A stretch of 64,000 bases of DNA from CAVQFO01 sp963711725 (GTDB lineage: Bacteria; Pseudomonadota; Gammaproteobacteria; Nitrococcales; Aquisalimonadaceae), in the NCBI GenBank assembly GCA_963711725.1, contig CAVQFO010000023.1, positions 310,001 through 374,000 on the forward strand, written 5' to 3'. Position numbers and translations under genes: made by a program. Within the stretch, counting starts at the first letter, position 1. The number at the start of each line of letters is the position of its first letter. Shown here piece after piece: positions 1-8,417 of the stretch. The notes under the pieces were generated by a model. It did not search any database. It saw only the letters and a list, made by a program, of their open reading frames with translations, and was not told the DNA's origin.

Positions 1-272
1 ATGGCGCGCAGCTCCCCACCGGCCGGGGTCAACTCATACATCGTCATCCCTTTCGCGTCCCGCACCCGCCGAATTACACCCGCCAGCGTGAGCTGCTTGA
101 GCCTGCGGGAAAGCAGCGTCGGCGAGATGAGCGGCAGGCCGCGCCGCAGCTCGTTGAAGTGCCGGCTTCCCGCGATCAACTCCCGCACAACCAGCATCGT
201 CCAGCGTTCACAAAGCAGCTCCGCGGCCTTCGCCACGGGGCAGAACTGACCATAACCCCTGTCCATTTGCAT
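1..272 (-). CDS. HxlR-family transcriptional regulator (3' truncated by window edge)
   Basis: About 90 codons are visible, reading right to left and running off the left edge. The translation begins near MDRGYGQFCPVAKAAEL and continues through a winged-helix segment with FNELRRGLPLISPTLLS and MYELTPAGGEL, the signature layout of the HxlR/MarR-like family, which includes redox- and electrophile-sensing repressors. A Cys sits at the usual N-terminal CPV position. Two start codons are possible (272 or 266); a GGAGGGG tract fits 266 better. The gene diverges from a truncated haemoglobin, with a palindrome between them that is a plausible operator. The family call is firm; the ligand and target are unknown. 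Confidence 0.8.
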   Translation of the reverse strand, partial: MQMDRGYGQFCPVAKAAELLCERWTMLVVRELIAGSRHFNELRRGLPLISPTLLSRRLKQLTLAGVIRRVRDAKGMTMYELTPAGGELRA

Positions 273-321
273 CCCCTCCAGGCCCTGTCTTGGAGTGTAG
301 TGCGGGCCCGACACGTCAACC

Positions 322-338
322 AGTACACATCGTGTACT
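322..338. promoter_or_regulatory. Perfect 17-bp palindrome, candidate HxlR operator
   Basis: AGTACAC-ATC-GTGTACT is a perfect inverted repeat with a 3-bp centre. It lies between the divergent HxlR gene and the truncated globin gene. Dyads of this size between a divergent HxlR regulator and its target are typical operators of the family; binding here is inferred. Confidence 0.55.
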
Positions 339-422
339 AGGCGCGCAGCGGGGACTGGAATACCGTCAATCAAGCACCGGAAGGTGTGGGCAATGACCTC
401 CATTAACCAAGGACTATACGCC

Positions 423-794
423 ATGAACAGTCTTTATCAGCGACTCGGCGGCGCAGAAGGGATCTCCCGCCTCGTGGACGACGTCGTCGAGGCACATTTG
501 AGCAATCCGGTCATCAAGGCCCGGTTTCTGCCCTACCTCGAGCGTCCGGAATACGTGGAACAGATCAAGAAGCACACCCGCGACTTTTTCGGGGCCGGAA
601 GCGGCGGCCCGGAGGTGTACAGTGGGCGAAGCATGGTGGACTCACACCGCGGCATGAACATCAGCGAAGCGGAGTTCATGGCCGCGGTGGACGACATCCT
701 CGGCGTGCTCACCAGACACGACATGGATCCACAGACCCACGGAGAGGTTCTGTCCATCCTCTATTCGATGAAGAGCGAAATCATGCACGTATAA
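423..794 (+). CDS. Group 1 truncated haemoglobin
   Basis: A 123-residue protein starting MNSLYQRLGGAEGI, the classic N-terminus of bacterial group 1 (trHbN-type) 2-on-2 globins. The proximal haem ligand is probably His75 in the motif SHRGMNI, and the size matches the family. Such globins bind O2 and NO and often detoxify NO, but the substrate here cannot be read from sequence. The start at 423 follows an AAGGA box about nine bases upstream; an in-frame ATG at 393 is a weaker alternative. The gene diverges from an HxlR regulator over a palindrome, suggesting stress-responsive control. Confidence 0.88.
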   Translation: MNSLYQRLGGAEGISRLVDDVVEAHLSNPVIKARFLPYLERPEYVEQIKKHTRDFFGAGSGGPEVYSGRSMVDSHRGMNISEAEFMAAVDDILGVLTRHDMDPQTHGEVLSILYSMKSEIMHV

Positions 795-1356
795 ACCGTG
801 CTCCGGGAGGCGCGGCCACCCCAGCGGGGGCGGCGGAAAACCAGGCTTTTCATCCGCCGAATCTGATCGTCCCAGGCCCTGGTGGCCCCGCCCTTCGGGT
901 CGCGCCCTTGTACCCCCGACTGCCCGAGTCGACCTCCGGGAAACGCCCGGTCTCAGGCCTTAGGACCTCTGTCCGCGGCCTACGGGCCCCGCGACCTGGG
1001 TCGGACACCCGGCAAGTTGTTTCTATTACCAAGAAAAACCCCGTAACGCCCCACTATGAGCCTTAAAAACCCTCTTTTTGCGGCCTAATGGACACCCCCC
1101 TGCACCCAAAAACACGAGTGTTCGCGGCGGGCCGCTCACGGCCGGTCAAGCATGGAGGCACTATAGTCCGGCCTCAATAGCAGGACTGCTTTGGAAATCG
1201 GCTGGTTGGCGGGAGCAGAGACGGAGAAGCACGGTGATCGCGCCGTCCCGCATTCCGGAGAAACGGCCCAGGCCCGGCCGCTGGAAAGCGAGTGAATCGA
1301 GCTCATTCGACCCGATTCGCCGCGCACTCGTCCTGCGGGTATGCAAGGATATTCCG
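795..1356. other. Non-coding stretch after the globin gene
   Basis: No convincing coding sequence on either strand. Part of it (about 998-1050) resembles a block on the far side of cls (about 2930-2978), sharing CAAGTTGTT with similar flanks. A 13-base motif at 951-963 recurs exactly at 2988-3000. The function of these shared blocks is not evident. Confidence 0.4.
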
Positions 1357-1518
1357 ATGAAAGCGCGGAACGAACGCAACACCCGCCGCTGGATCAACTG
1401 GATTGTGGCCCTAGCCATGATCACCTTGATCATCACCCGGGCGTTGTGTGACCTCAGGTCTTGGCCGCGCATCCTGCCGGGGCCGATCTTCTGTCACCGA
1501 GCAAGGTGGAGCTCATGA
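1357..1518 (+). CDS. Small membrane protein, 53 aa, coupled to cls
   Basis: An ATG preceded by AAGGA eight bases upstream opens a 53-codon frame. It has a basic N-terminus (MKARNERNTRRWINW) and one hydrophobic helix (IVALAMITLIITRALC). Its TGA overlaps the start of the next gene as ATGA, an arrangement typical of translational coupling. Size, RBS, charge-then-helix layout and the overlap support a real small inner-membrane protein. I recognise no family, and chance coding cannot be excluded. Confidence 0.4.
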   Translation: MKARNERNTRRWINWIVALAMITLIITRALCDLRSWPRILPGPIFCHRARWSS

Positions 1519-2903
1519 TTCACCCGATACATTGGCTCACTCTGCACGGACTGTTCGCCACGCTGGCGCTGCTGTTCTATGTGATCAGCTCCCATGTGAT
1601 GCAGCAACGGCGCAGCCCGACGGCGGCCATTGCGTGGGTCATCTTCATGTTGCTATTGCCGTACCTTGCGCTTCCGGCCTACTGGGTCTTCGGCTTTCGG
1701 AAGCTGCCGCGACCGCGCTCAGCGCCATTACCCCGTGCCCCGCACAGCCAACACGCAAACAGCTGGGTGGTGCGGATGGCCCTGGCGCTGGGCCAGCCCG
1801 AACCCGCAGCCTATCGCGAGCTCAACATACACAGCGACGGCCACGACGCCAGACGCGCGTTGCTGGACACCATCGAAGCCGCCCGCCATTCCATCGATAT
1901 CTGCACCTTCCTTATCGGGCGCGACAAGCTGGGCGATGCCGTGATCGAACGGCTCTGCCACAAAGCCCGCAGTGGCGTTCACGTGCGCTTGTTGCTGGAC
2001 GGGCTGGGCAGCCTCATGGGTGGCCGCCCGTCACTCAAACCGTTGACCGACGCCGGTGGGACGTGGTCGTTGTTTGTGCCGCCACTGGGCTCCCCGCGGA
2101 AGGCCCGCACCAATCTGCGCAACCACCGCAAGCTGCTGATCATCGATGCCGACCATGAGACCGGCCGTTTGTGGTGCGGCGGACGCAACCTGGCGGCGGA
2201 ATACTTCGAAGGTGAACCGAAAGCGCCCCCATGGCATGACCTGAGCTTCGACCTGCGCGGACCCATCGTGAAGCAGGCGCAGTCCCTGTTCGAACACGAT
2301 TGGGCCTTCGCCAACGATCTGCCGCGCCCCCCTGGCCCAGCATCACCCCGTCCGGAAGAAAGCCCCGCGGACGGCGCCACTCTTATCGCTTCGGGACCAG
2401 ACCAGGCCGACGACACGATTCATGCACTGCTTGTCGCCGCCTGTTACCGCGCACAGCATCGCATCGCGTTGGTGACGCCGTATTTCGTCCCCGACGATGC
2501 CCTGCTGGCGGCGCTGTGCCTCGCGGCCCGGCGCGGGGTAACCGTTGACCTGCTGGTCCCCGAGCGCTCGAATCACCGGCTATCGGACCTGGCGCGCGTG
2601 CGGGCGCTGCGCACCGTGACACAGGTCGGTGCGCGGGTGTGGCTCGCGCCGGAGATGCTCCATGCCAAACTGGTCGTGGTCGACGAGACACTGGCACTCG
2701 CCGGATCCGCCAATCTGGATACCCGAAGTCTGTTTCTGAACTACGAGCTGATGCTTGCCTTCCAAAACCCCGCCGATGTGGGGCGCTTTGCCGCCTGGAG
2801 CGAGCGGGAACGCATCGCCATGCGGCCCTATGTTGCAAAACAACCGGGGATCATCCGGGATGTTGCGGAAGGGCTGCTGCTGTGGGTGGGATTCCAGCTT
2901 TGA
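1515..2903 (+). CDS. cls: Cardiolipin synthase-like phospholipase D
   Basis: A 462-residue membrane-bound PLD-superfamily enzyme. Two N-terminal hydrophobic segments (LFATLALLFYVISS and a second ending LPYLALPAYWVFG) match the cardiolipin synthase nuclease-N region. Two HKD motifs follow: HRKLLIID near residue 204 and HAKLVVVD near 383, the second with the downstream GSANLDTRS block. These histidines form the phosphatidyl-transfer site that joins phosphatidylglycerol units into cardiolipin. The start at 1515 puts the protein directly at the first membrane helix and overlaps the stop of a small upstream ORF. It could be a ClsB/C-like paralogue rather than the main ClsA. Confidence 0.88.
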   Translation: MIHPIHWLTLHGLFATLALLFYVISSHVMQQRRSPTAAIAWVIFMLLLPYLALPAYWVFGFRKLPRPRSAPLPRAPHSQHANSWVVRMALALGQPEPAAYRELNIHSDGHDARRALLDTIEAARHSIDICTFLIGRDKLGDAVIERLCHKARSGVHVRLLLDGLGSLMGGRPSLKPLTDAGGTWSLFVPPLGSPRKARTNLRNHRKLLIIDADHETGRLWCGGRNLAAEYFEGEPKAPPWHDLSFDLRGPIVKQAQSLFEHDWAFANDLPRPPGPASPRPEESPADGATLIASGPDQADDTIHALLVAACYRAQHRIALVTPYFVPDDALLAALCLAARRGVTVDLLVPERSNHRLSDLARVRALRTVTQVGARVWLAPEMLHAKLVVVDETLALAGSANLDTRSLFLNYELMLAFQNPADVGRFAAWSERERIAMRPYVAKQPGIIRDVAEGLLLWVGFQL

Positions 2904-3285
2904 CCGGTGTGGCACCCGTGGCGCCTGGCCAGGTCGGGCCCGGACAAGTTGTTGTTATCGCACAAAAAGCCCCCTATAGCCGCCCGATCTCAGGCCTTAG
3001 AGCACCCTTTTCGACGCTGAAATGAGCCCTGTAAGCAAGACGCAAGTATTCGTCGACCTTCCGCGCCCAAGGGACCGTTTCTGGGCGAAAAAACGCCTAA
3101 GCGCCGCTTTTTGGTGGCAATAACTCTATAAAAGAGCCGGTTGACTGAGGAGGAACGATCCGGCTACGGGCTTATTGGTTCAACACCCCGTCGTGCGGAT
3201 GCGCTCGGAGGGTGTTTCTCTGCGGGCCAGAGTTGCCGCCATCCGATGGTGTGTCATAGGTTCACCGGCCGGATTCGGCCGCTTT
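2904..3285. other. Non-coding stretch between cls and tRNA-Arg
   Basis: No gene is supported. It contains the second copy of the diverged block seen before cls (CAAGTTGTT at 2945, the 13-base motif at 2988-3000) and short A-rich tracts. Any apparent open frames lack ribosome-binding sites and recognisable content. Confidence 0.4.
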
Positions 3286-3313
3286 TTGCCTGGCCCGAAC
3301 CCTTGGGTATACT
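3286..3313 (+). promoter_or_regulatory. Sigma-70-type promoter of tRNA-Arg
   Basis: TTGCCT (3286-3291) and TATACT (3308-3313) are separated by 16 bp, placing a start near 3320, about 20 bases before the tRNA. Confidence 0.5.
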
Positions 3314-3338
3314 GACGCGGCTTCACCCTACATCACGC

Positions 3339-3415
3339 GCCCCGGTAGCTCAGCAGGATAGAGCAATCGCCTCCTAAGCGATAGGTCGCAGGTTCGAATC
3401 CTGCCCGGGGCACCA
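3339..3415 (+). tRNA. tRNA-Arg (anticodon CCT)
   Basis: A 77-nt cloverleaf. The acceptor arms GCCCCGG/CCGGGGC pair perfectly, the D-arm contains AGCTCAGC, the anticodon stem ATCGC/GCGAT encloses loop CTCCTAA with anticodon CCT at 3373-3375, and the T-arm holds GGTTCGAATCC. The CCA end is encoded. It reads the rare AGG codon. Confidence 0.97.
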
Positions 3416-3548
3416 TTTCCTCTCAAAGTGGCCGAACGGTTCCCGCACTGGAATCGTTCGATGCCTCAGGTTAGAGTCCGGTTGTCCGATAACCTCCATT
3501 GACCCGGCCCGAACGCCTCCCACCAGCCCCCGGACTCAAAACAAAAAA

Positions 3549-4409
3549 ATGCTCATCATTATCGGTTACCTGATCATCGTCGGCTGTGTGGTCGGCGGCT
3601 TCCTGATGGCGGGCGGTCATCCGATCGTTCTCATGCAGCCCGTGGAGCTCATGATCATCGGTGGGTCCGCGATCGCGGCCTTCCTCATGGGTGCCGGCGG
3701 CAAGACCGCCAAGGCCACTCTGCGCGCCCTGCCCAGCCTGCTGAAAGGCTCCATCTACAACAAGGATCTCTACAAGGAAACGCTGACGCTGCTGAACAAT
3801 CTGTTCGGCCGCGCCCGCCGCGAGGGCCTGCTGGGCCTGGAGGGCGAGATCGAGAACATGGAAGACAGCAGCATCTTCCAGGCCGCGCCCCGCTTCATGA
3901 AGGACCATCACGCCCGGGAGTTTCTCACCGACTACCTGCGTATGGCCGTCGCGGGCCAGTTGGATCCCCATGAAATGGACAACCTGATGGATCTCGAAAT
4001 CGAAAGCCATCACCACGAAGCCATGGCCCCGGTGGAAGCCCTGCGCAAACTGGCAGACGGCCTGCCTGCATTCGGCATCGTCGCGGCCGTGCTGGGCGTG
4101 GTTCACACCATGCAGTCGGTCGACAAGCCGCCGCCCGTGCTGGGCGAGCTGATCGGCGCGGCGCTGGTGGGCACCTTCCTGGGCATCCTGCTGGCCTACG
4201 GCTTTATCGCGCCGCTGGCGAACCTGTTGGAACAGCGCGTGGCGGAATCCAGCCAGTATCTGCAGTCCATCAAGGCCGGCGTGCTGGCCTTCGTGGGCGG
4301 ATCGCCGCCCCAGGTGGCGGTGGAATTCGCGCGCAAGGTCATCTACCCCAGCGATCGGCCGGGCTTTGAGGAGCTGGAAGAGCATCTCAAGGAAAACAAG
4401 ATTACGTAA
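3549..4409 (+). CDS. motA: Flagellar motor stator protein MotA
   Basis: A 286-residue inner-membrane protein with four membrane helices: two at the N-terminus (LIIIGYLIIVGCVVGGFLM and a second containing MIIGGSAIAAFL), a long cytoplasmic loop, and the MotA signature pair (FGIVAAVLGVVHTMQ, then GAALVGTFLGILLAYGF). MotA and MotB form the proton-conducting stator around the flagellar rotor. The size and the HTMQSVDKPP loop match MotA of the proton type. It is followed directly by motB. No strong Shine-Dalgarno is visible before the ATG, which follows an A-rich run. No other flagellar genes are in the window. Confidence 0.95.
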   Translation: MLIIIGYLIIVGCVVGGFLMAGGHPIVLMQPVELMIIGGSAIAAFLMGAGGKTAKATLRALPSLLKGSIYNKDLYKETLTLLNNLFGRARREGLLGLEGEIENMEDSSIFQAAPRFMKDHHAREFLTDYLRMAVAGQLDPHEMDNLMDLEIESHHHEAMAPVEALRKLADGLPAFGIVAAVLGVVHTMQSVDKPPPVLGELIGAALVGTFLGILLAYGFIAPLANLLEQRVAESSQYLQSIKAGVLAFVGGSPPQVAVEFARKVIYPSDRPGFEELEEHLKENKIT

Positions 4410-4454
4410 CGTCGCCGCTCCGAGCGGAGCCGGCCACCAAGCGGGTACGGGCGC

Positions 4455-5393
4455 ATGAGTCTCGACGATAGACGCCCCATCGTCATCAAGAAGATCAAGA
4501 AGGGCGCGCACGGCCACCACGGCGGTGCGTGGAAGCTGGCCTATGCGGATTTCGTGACCGCCATGATGGCCTTTTTCCTGCTCATGTGGCTGCTGGGCTC
4601 CAGCACCAAGGCCCAGCTCAAGGGCATTGCGGACTATTTCAACAACCCCTACCACGTCTCCATGTCCGGCGGGCAGACCTCCGGCGACACCACCAGCGTG
4701 CTCAAGGGCGGCGGTCCGGATGTGGCGCGCGATGCCGGTCACTTCAATCTCGGCGACGAGAAGATGAAGCGGAATTCGGTCAAGCGCGGCGGCACCGACG
4801 TGGACGCCCTGGAGCAGCTCAACCGGAAACTGCAAAAAGCCATCAACGTCAGCCCCCTGCTCAAGCAGTACAAGGATCAGCTCAAGATCGACTTCACTCG
4901 GGACGGACTGCGTATTCAGATCGTCGACGCCCTCAACCGCCCGATGTTTCCGCTGGGCAGCGGCAAGCTGGAACCGCATGCGCAGAAGATCCTGGCCCAG
5001 ATCACGCCGCTGATTGCCAAACTGCCCAACAAGATCACCTTGATCGGCCACACCGACGCCACGCCTTTCTCCTCGCCCACCAGCGAATACACGAACTGGG
5101 AGCTATCCTCCGACCGGGCCAATGCCGCGCGCCGCGCCATGGTGGCATCGGGGCTGCCGCCCGATCACGTGCTGCGCGTCTCGGGCATGGCCTCGGTCGC
5201 CCCCTTCGATCCCGATGATCCCCGCGCCCCGGTCAACCGGCGCATCGCCATCCTGGTGCTGAACGAACACGCCGAAAAGGCACTGCTGGATCACAAGTAC
5301 ACCCGCCTGAATGTGGACAAGAACAATCAGGTCGATACCAATGATCTCCCTGCGGCCCCGGTCGAGAGCGCAAACGGGAGCGCTCCTCGATGA
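4455..5393 (+). CDS. motB: Flagellar motor stator protein MotB
   Basis: A 312-residue protein with one N-terminal membrane helix (AYADFVTAMMAFFLLMWLLG) carrying the proton-binding aspartate at Asp32. A plug/linker region follows, then a C-terminal OmpA-like peptidoglycan-binding domain around residues 165-275 with LIGHTDATPF, SSDRANAARR and NRRIAILVL. It anchors the MotA/MotB stator to the cell wall. It lies 45 bp after motA, and its TGA overlaps the ATG of a methyltransferase gene, so three genes appear translationally linked. Confidence 0.95.
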   Translation: MSLDDRRPIVIKKIKKGAHGHHGGAWKLAYADFVTAMMAFFLLMWLLGSSTKAQLKGIADYFNNPYHVSMSGGQTSGDTTSVLKGGGPDVARDAGHFNLGDEKMKRNSVKRGGTDVDALEQLNRKLQKAINVSPLLKQYKDQLKIDFTRDGLRIQIVDALNRPMFPLGSGKLEPHAQKILAQITPLIAKLPNKITLIGHTDATPFSSPTSEYTNWELSSDRANAARRAMVASGLPPDHVLRVSGMASVAPFDPDDPRAPVNRRIAILVLNEHAEKALLDHKYTRLNVDKNNQVDTNDLPAAPVESANGSAPR

Positions 5394-6205
5394 GCGCGGC
5401 GCGGCTCAACCGTCTGCCGCCCTGGCTGCGAGCGCTGACGGCGCATCTGGTGGCCTTGGCCTCAATCGCCGTCTGTGTCTGGATATCCATCCGCATTGGC
5501 AGGGGAATTCCGCCGCTTGCCGCGATCGCGGGTGAAGCCCTGCTGGCCGCAGCTGGAGGTGTTGTGCTGAAGCTGCCGCGCTGGTGGCTGCCGCTGCAGC
5601 TGCTGTTGGCTCCGGCGGTTTTTGCGGCGCATCAGCTGAATATCGACCCCGTCTACTACCTCGCCGCGTTTGCGGGCACAGCACTGCTGATGGGCAACAG
5701 CATCGGCGACCGCGTTCCCTTGTTTCTGTCCAGCCGGAGCGCCTGGCAGTGGCTGTCCGAGCAGACGCCCGCGAACGGCACCATGATCGACCTGGGCTGC
5801 GGCACGGGCCAGGGAATCGTCCACATCAGCCGGTTGCGCGCCGATGTCCAATGCTACGGCATCGAGTCGTCGCCCCTGCTCTGGCTGATCGCTTGCCTGC
5901 GCACGGCGGGGCGGCCCAATTGCCACGTTGTTTTCGGCAGCTTATGGCGTGTGGATCTGGCCCCGTTCGACGTGGTCTACGCCTTTCTCTCGCCCGCTCC
6001 CATGGCGCGCCTCTGGGCAAAGGCGTGCAGCGAAATGGAGCCGGGCGCGGCAATGGTCAGCAATAGCTTCGAGGTGCCCGGCGTCGCGCCGGATCGGACG
6101 ATCCGACTACGCGACCGGCGCCGCTCACGGATGCTGCTGTGGCACATGCGCAACGCAACCCGATCCGAACACCCGGCCGGCCTGGCCGTCGGCGGGAGCC
6201 GATGA
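5390..6205 (+). CDS. Membrane-anchored class I SAM-dependent methyltransferase
   Basis: A 271-residue protein. The first ~105 residues hold three or four hydrophobic segments (LVALASIAVCVWISI, IAGEALLAAAGGVVL, WWLPLQLLLAPAVFAA, YYLAAFAGTALLMG). A Rossmann-type methyltransferase domain follows, with motif I MIDLGCGTGQG at about 132-142, an acidic residue at the end of strand 2 (YGIESS) and FDVVYAFLSP as motif IV-like. The start codon overlaps the motB stop (ATGA), implying co-translation with the stator genes. Its substrate is unknown. The transmembrane-plus-methyltransferase layout is seen in uncharacterised proteobacterial proteins; a role in motility is inferred only from position. Confidence 0.8.
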   Translation: MSAARLNRLPPWLRALTAHLVALASIAVCVWISIRIGRGIPPLAAIAGEALLAAAGGVVLKLPRWWLPLQLLLAPAVFAAHQLNIDPVYYLAAFAGTALLMGNSIGDRVPLFLSSRSAWQWLSEQTPANGTMIDLGCGTGQGIVHISRLRADVQCYGIESSPLLWLIACLRTAGRPNCHVVFGSLWRVDLAPFDVVYAFLSPAPMARLWAKACSEMEPGAAMVSNSFEVPGVAPDRTIRLRDRRRSRMLLWHMRNATRSEHPAGLAVGGSR

Positions 6206-6206
6206 C

Positions 6207-7673
6207 GTGGCCGGTGCAGGCACGGACAAGGCGATTAACGAGTGGGTCGGCCGTTTGTCCGAATCGCCGATCCCAGTCTGGCGGGGAAGCCGAGAGGCGT
6301 TGGAGAGGTTTGGCCGGGACGGTGAGTACAATGGTCCAAAGCTGACCCGCGCCCTGGCGCACGACCCGATGGTCTGCGCCCAGATCCTGAAAGCCGCCAA
6401 CACCGGCCGGGGTTCCCGCGGGCAAATCGCCACCCTGGAACAGGCCGCGGTCATGCTGGGCTGCGGCGGATTGGAACGGTTGGGCGCCACGCTTCCGATC
6501 GTGGAAGAGCGCCTGGACGAAAAAGCCCTGGTCCCGCTGCGCCAGCTCCAGCGGCGGCTGTTTCACGTGGGCTATCTGGCCCGGGAGCTCGTCCGGCGCA
6601 ATCGCGACATGCATTACGACGACGCCTTCTACGCCGGGCTCCTGCACAATCTCGGTGAGCTGGTGCTGCGCGTTACCGCACCCGAGATCTTCATCAAGAT
6701 CGGCAAGCGCATTCACCGTAACGGCGACACCCCCGCGAAGGCGGCCACGGCGGTTCTGGGGTTCGAGGTCTCGCAACTTTCCGTAGCCCTGGCGCGGGAA
6801 TGGCAACTGCCGCAACTTCTCCAGGCCGTGCTCGATATCGATCACAGCCAAAGCACCCGCGCCGGTCTCATCAGCGAAGCGGTAGGCCTGCTGCACACCG
6901 GCCCCCGGTGCCTGGTCGTTAACGACGAGGAAACCGACTCCCGGCTACTGCGGGTTTCGGAAATCCTGGTGGAACCGCCCTCCTTCGTGGCCTCCGCCGC
7001 ATTCGCCGCGCTCACCTCGGCCGCGCGATACCTGAGCAAGCAGGCCGACGCCGAGGAGGAGACCGTCTGTGAAATCTTCCCGGCCGAACCCGTGGACAGT
7101 TTCGAGGACGAACCACCGGCCCCGGCGCCCCATCGCGACGCCCAAGACGCCGCGATCAACCCCGAGGAACTGCGCCGGCGCATCGAGCACACTACCTCGG
7201 CCGGCAACAGCCTCCCGGCCCTGTTGGAGCACTTCACCAACGTACTTCGCGAGGACATCGGGCTGGATCGCGTGGTCTTCGCCCTGCTGAGTCCGGACCG
7301 CACCAGCCTGCGCGGGCGCTATTTCCGCGGCGTGGCGGCGGACGATGCGCTCCATGGCTTCCACTTCAGGCAAAACGACGGCAGCTTGTTCACCAAGCTG
7401 CTGGAAAAGCCCGGCGCCGCCTGGGTCAACTCGCGCACGGCCGTGCGGATCAAGCCGCTGCTCACCCGCGAAGTGATGCGCACCGTTGGCACCGCCGATT
7501 TCGTCGCCCAGTCCATCTTCCTTCGCGGCCGCACCATCGGCCTGTGCTACGCCGACCGGCACACCTCCCAGGAGCCCATCACCGCCATCGACTACGACAA
7601 CTTCAGGCAGGCCTGCGCGATGCTGACGCACCGGCTGGGAAATTTCTCAGGGCCGTCCAACCGGAAGTCCTGA
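6207..7673 (+). CDS. HDOD and GAF domain signalling protein
   Basis: About 488 residues. The N-terminal half (roughly 10-210) matches an HDOD domain, with SPIPVWRGSREALERF, HDPMVCAQILKAANT and the YAGLLHNLGELVL region; HDOD proteins are regulatory relatives of HD phosphohydrolases. A linker rich in Pro/Glu/Ala follows, then a GAF-like C-terminal domain (about 320-480) with ALLEHFTNVLREDIGLDR and SIFLRGRTIGLCYADR. The first plausible in-frame start is GTG at 6207, directly after the methyltransferase stop and preceded by GGCGGGAG. Together with motAB and the methyltransferase it forms an apparent four-gene unit, suggesting control of motility or surface signalling. Confidence 0.82.
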   Translation: MAGAGTDKAINEWVGRLSESPIPVWRGSREALERFGRDGEYNGPKLTRALAHDPMVCAQILKAANTGRGSRGQIATLEQAAVMLGCGGLERLGATLPIVEERLDEKALVPLRQLQRRLFHVGYLARELVRRNRDMHYDDAFYAGLLHNLGELVLRVTAPEIFIKIGKRIHRNGDTPAKAATAVLGFEVSQLSVALAREWQLPQLLQAVLDIDHSQSTRAGLISEAVGLLHTGPRCLVVNDEETDSRLLRVSEILVEPPSFVASAAFAALTSAARYLSKQADAEEETVCEIFPAEPVDSFEDEPPAPAPHRDAQDAAINPEELRRRIEHTTSAGNSLPALLEHFTNVLREDIGLDRVVFALLSPDRTSLRGRYFRGVAADDALHGFHFRQNDGSLFTKLLEKPGAAWVNSRTAVRIKPLLTREVMRTVGTADFVAQSIFLRGRTIGLCYADRHTSQEPITAIDYDNFRQACAMLTHRLGNFSGPSNRKS

Positions 7674-7800
7674 ACTGCCCGCTCGCCCTCGCCGGCGCAA
7701 TCGGATAGCTGCGGGTGCATTTTCTATGTCGTTAAGGCAGTCTGTACAAGCCGTTGGGGCGGGACTGCCCCACCAAACACGGATAAAAGGGACTGTTTCA

Positions 7801-8412
7801 ATGCACCGATTCCTGTGCAGTTTGTTTCTCGCGGCCACCATAGCCGCAGCCGGTGTTTCTCAAGCAAAAAGCCCTCCGCGCCCGTGCACGGCACCAGCCT
7901 GCTCAGTGGTGGCGCAAACGGCTCCGTGGCCGACGAAACCCGCGTCCGGCATGGAAGTGCTCTCCGGACCGCACCTTGCTCTGTCGCTACCCTCGGCGCC
8001 GAAAAGGCTCGCCCACAATTCCGGCTTCTTGGGATTCCGCTTTAATCCATCAACGGTCCTGCTGCTCGAAAATATCCGATTCGAAGAACTGGCAGGCCAA
8101 CCCGAACCCGCAAACGCCGCAGCCATGTTCAGAGCTGCATTCGAACAGTCGCCCCAGTCCTTGGAATCGTCTTACCCGGGTCATGTTGCGCTGGTCAGGA
8201 ACTTCCTCCACTACAAGTCCGCATTGGGGTTCAAGCAGTTGAACGCGGCAAGCCGCGGCGACCTCTCGATTTATTGGGGGCAGACCACAAAGGGATGGAC
8301 AGCCGTCGCCGTGAACGCCCAAATAAATAGCGGATTCCTGGAAATCTCCGGGCGCGGAATGGCCGCGACCAAGTTCGAACGCATTCTCGCGTCCCTGCAC
8401 ACCCGGAAATAG
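7801..8412 (+). CDS. Exported protein of unknown function
   Basis: A 203-residue protein with a clear signal peptide (MHRFLCSLFLAATIAAAGVS, cleavage probably near SQA). The mature part has two early cysteines (PRPCTAPACS), a disulphide candidate, and a mixed alpha/beta-looking body with HVALVRNFLHYKSALGF and GFLEISGRGM. I recognise no family. An AAGGGA box lies ahead of the ATG. Its stop is six bases from the next small gene, so the two are probably one transcript. A periplasmic or secreted location is inferred from the signal. Confidence 0.65.
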   Translation: MHRFLCSLFLAATIAAAGVSQAKSPPRPCTAPACSVVAQTAPWPTKPASGMEVLSGPHLALSLPSAPKRLAHNSGFLGFRFNPSTVLLLENIRFEELAGQPEPANAAAMFRAAFEQSPQSLESSYPGHVALVRNFLHYKSALGFKQLNAASRGDLSIYWGQTTKGWTAVAVNAQINSGFLEISGRGMAATKFERILASLHTRK

Positions 8413-8417
8413 CCAAA

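Noticed and set aside
1078..1356. An N-terminal extension of the 53-residue membrane ORF
   Set aside because: The upstream codons are Arg/Pro/Ser-rich without an RBS and look like GC-rich non-coding frame; only the part after AAGGA at 1344-1348 is plausible.
3471..5051. A 526-codon open frame on the minus strand opposite motA-motB
   Set aside because: Antisense to two clear genes, with the His/Gln/Ala/Gly composition typical of shadow frames in GC-rich DNA.
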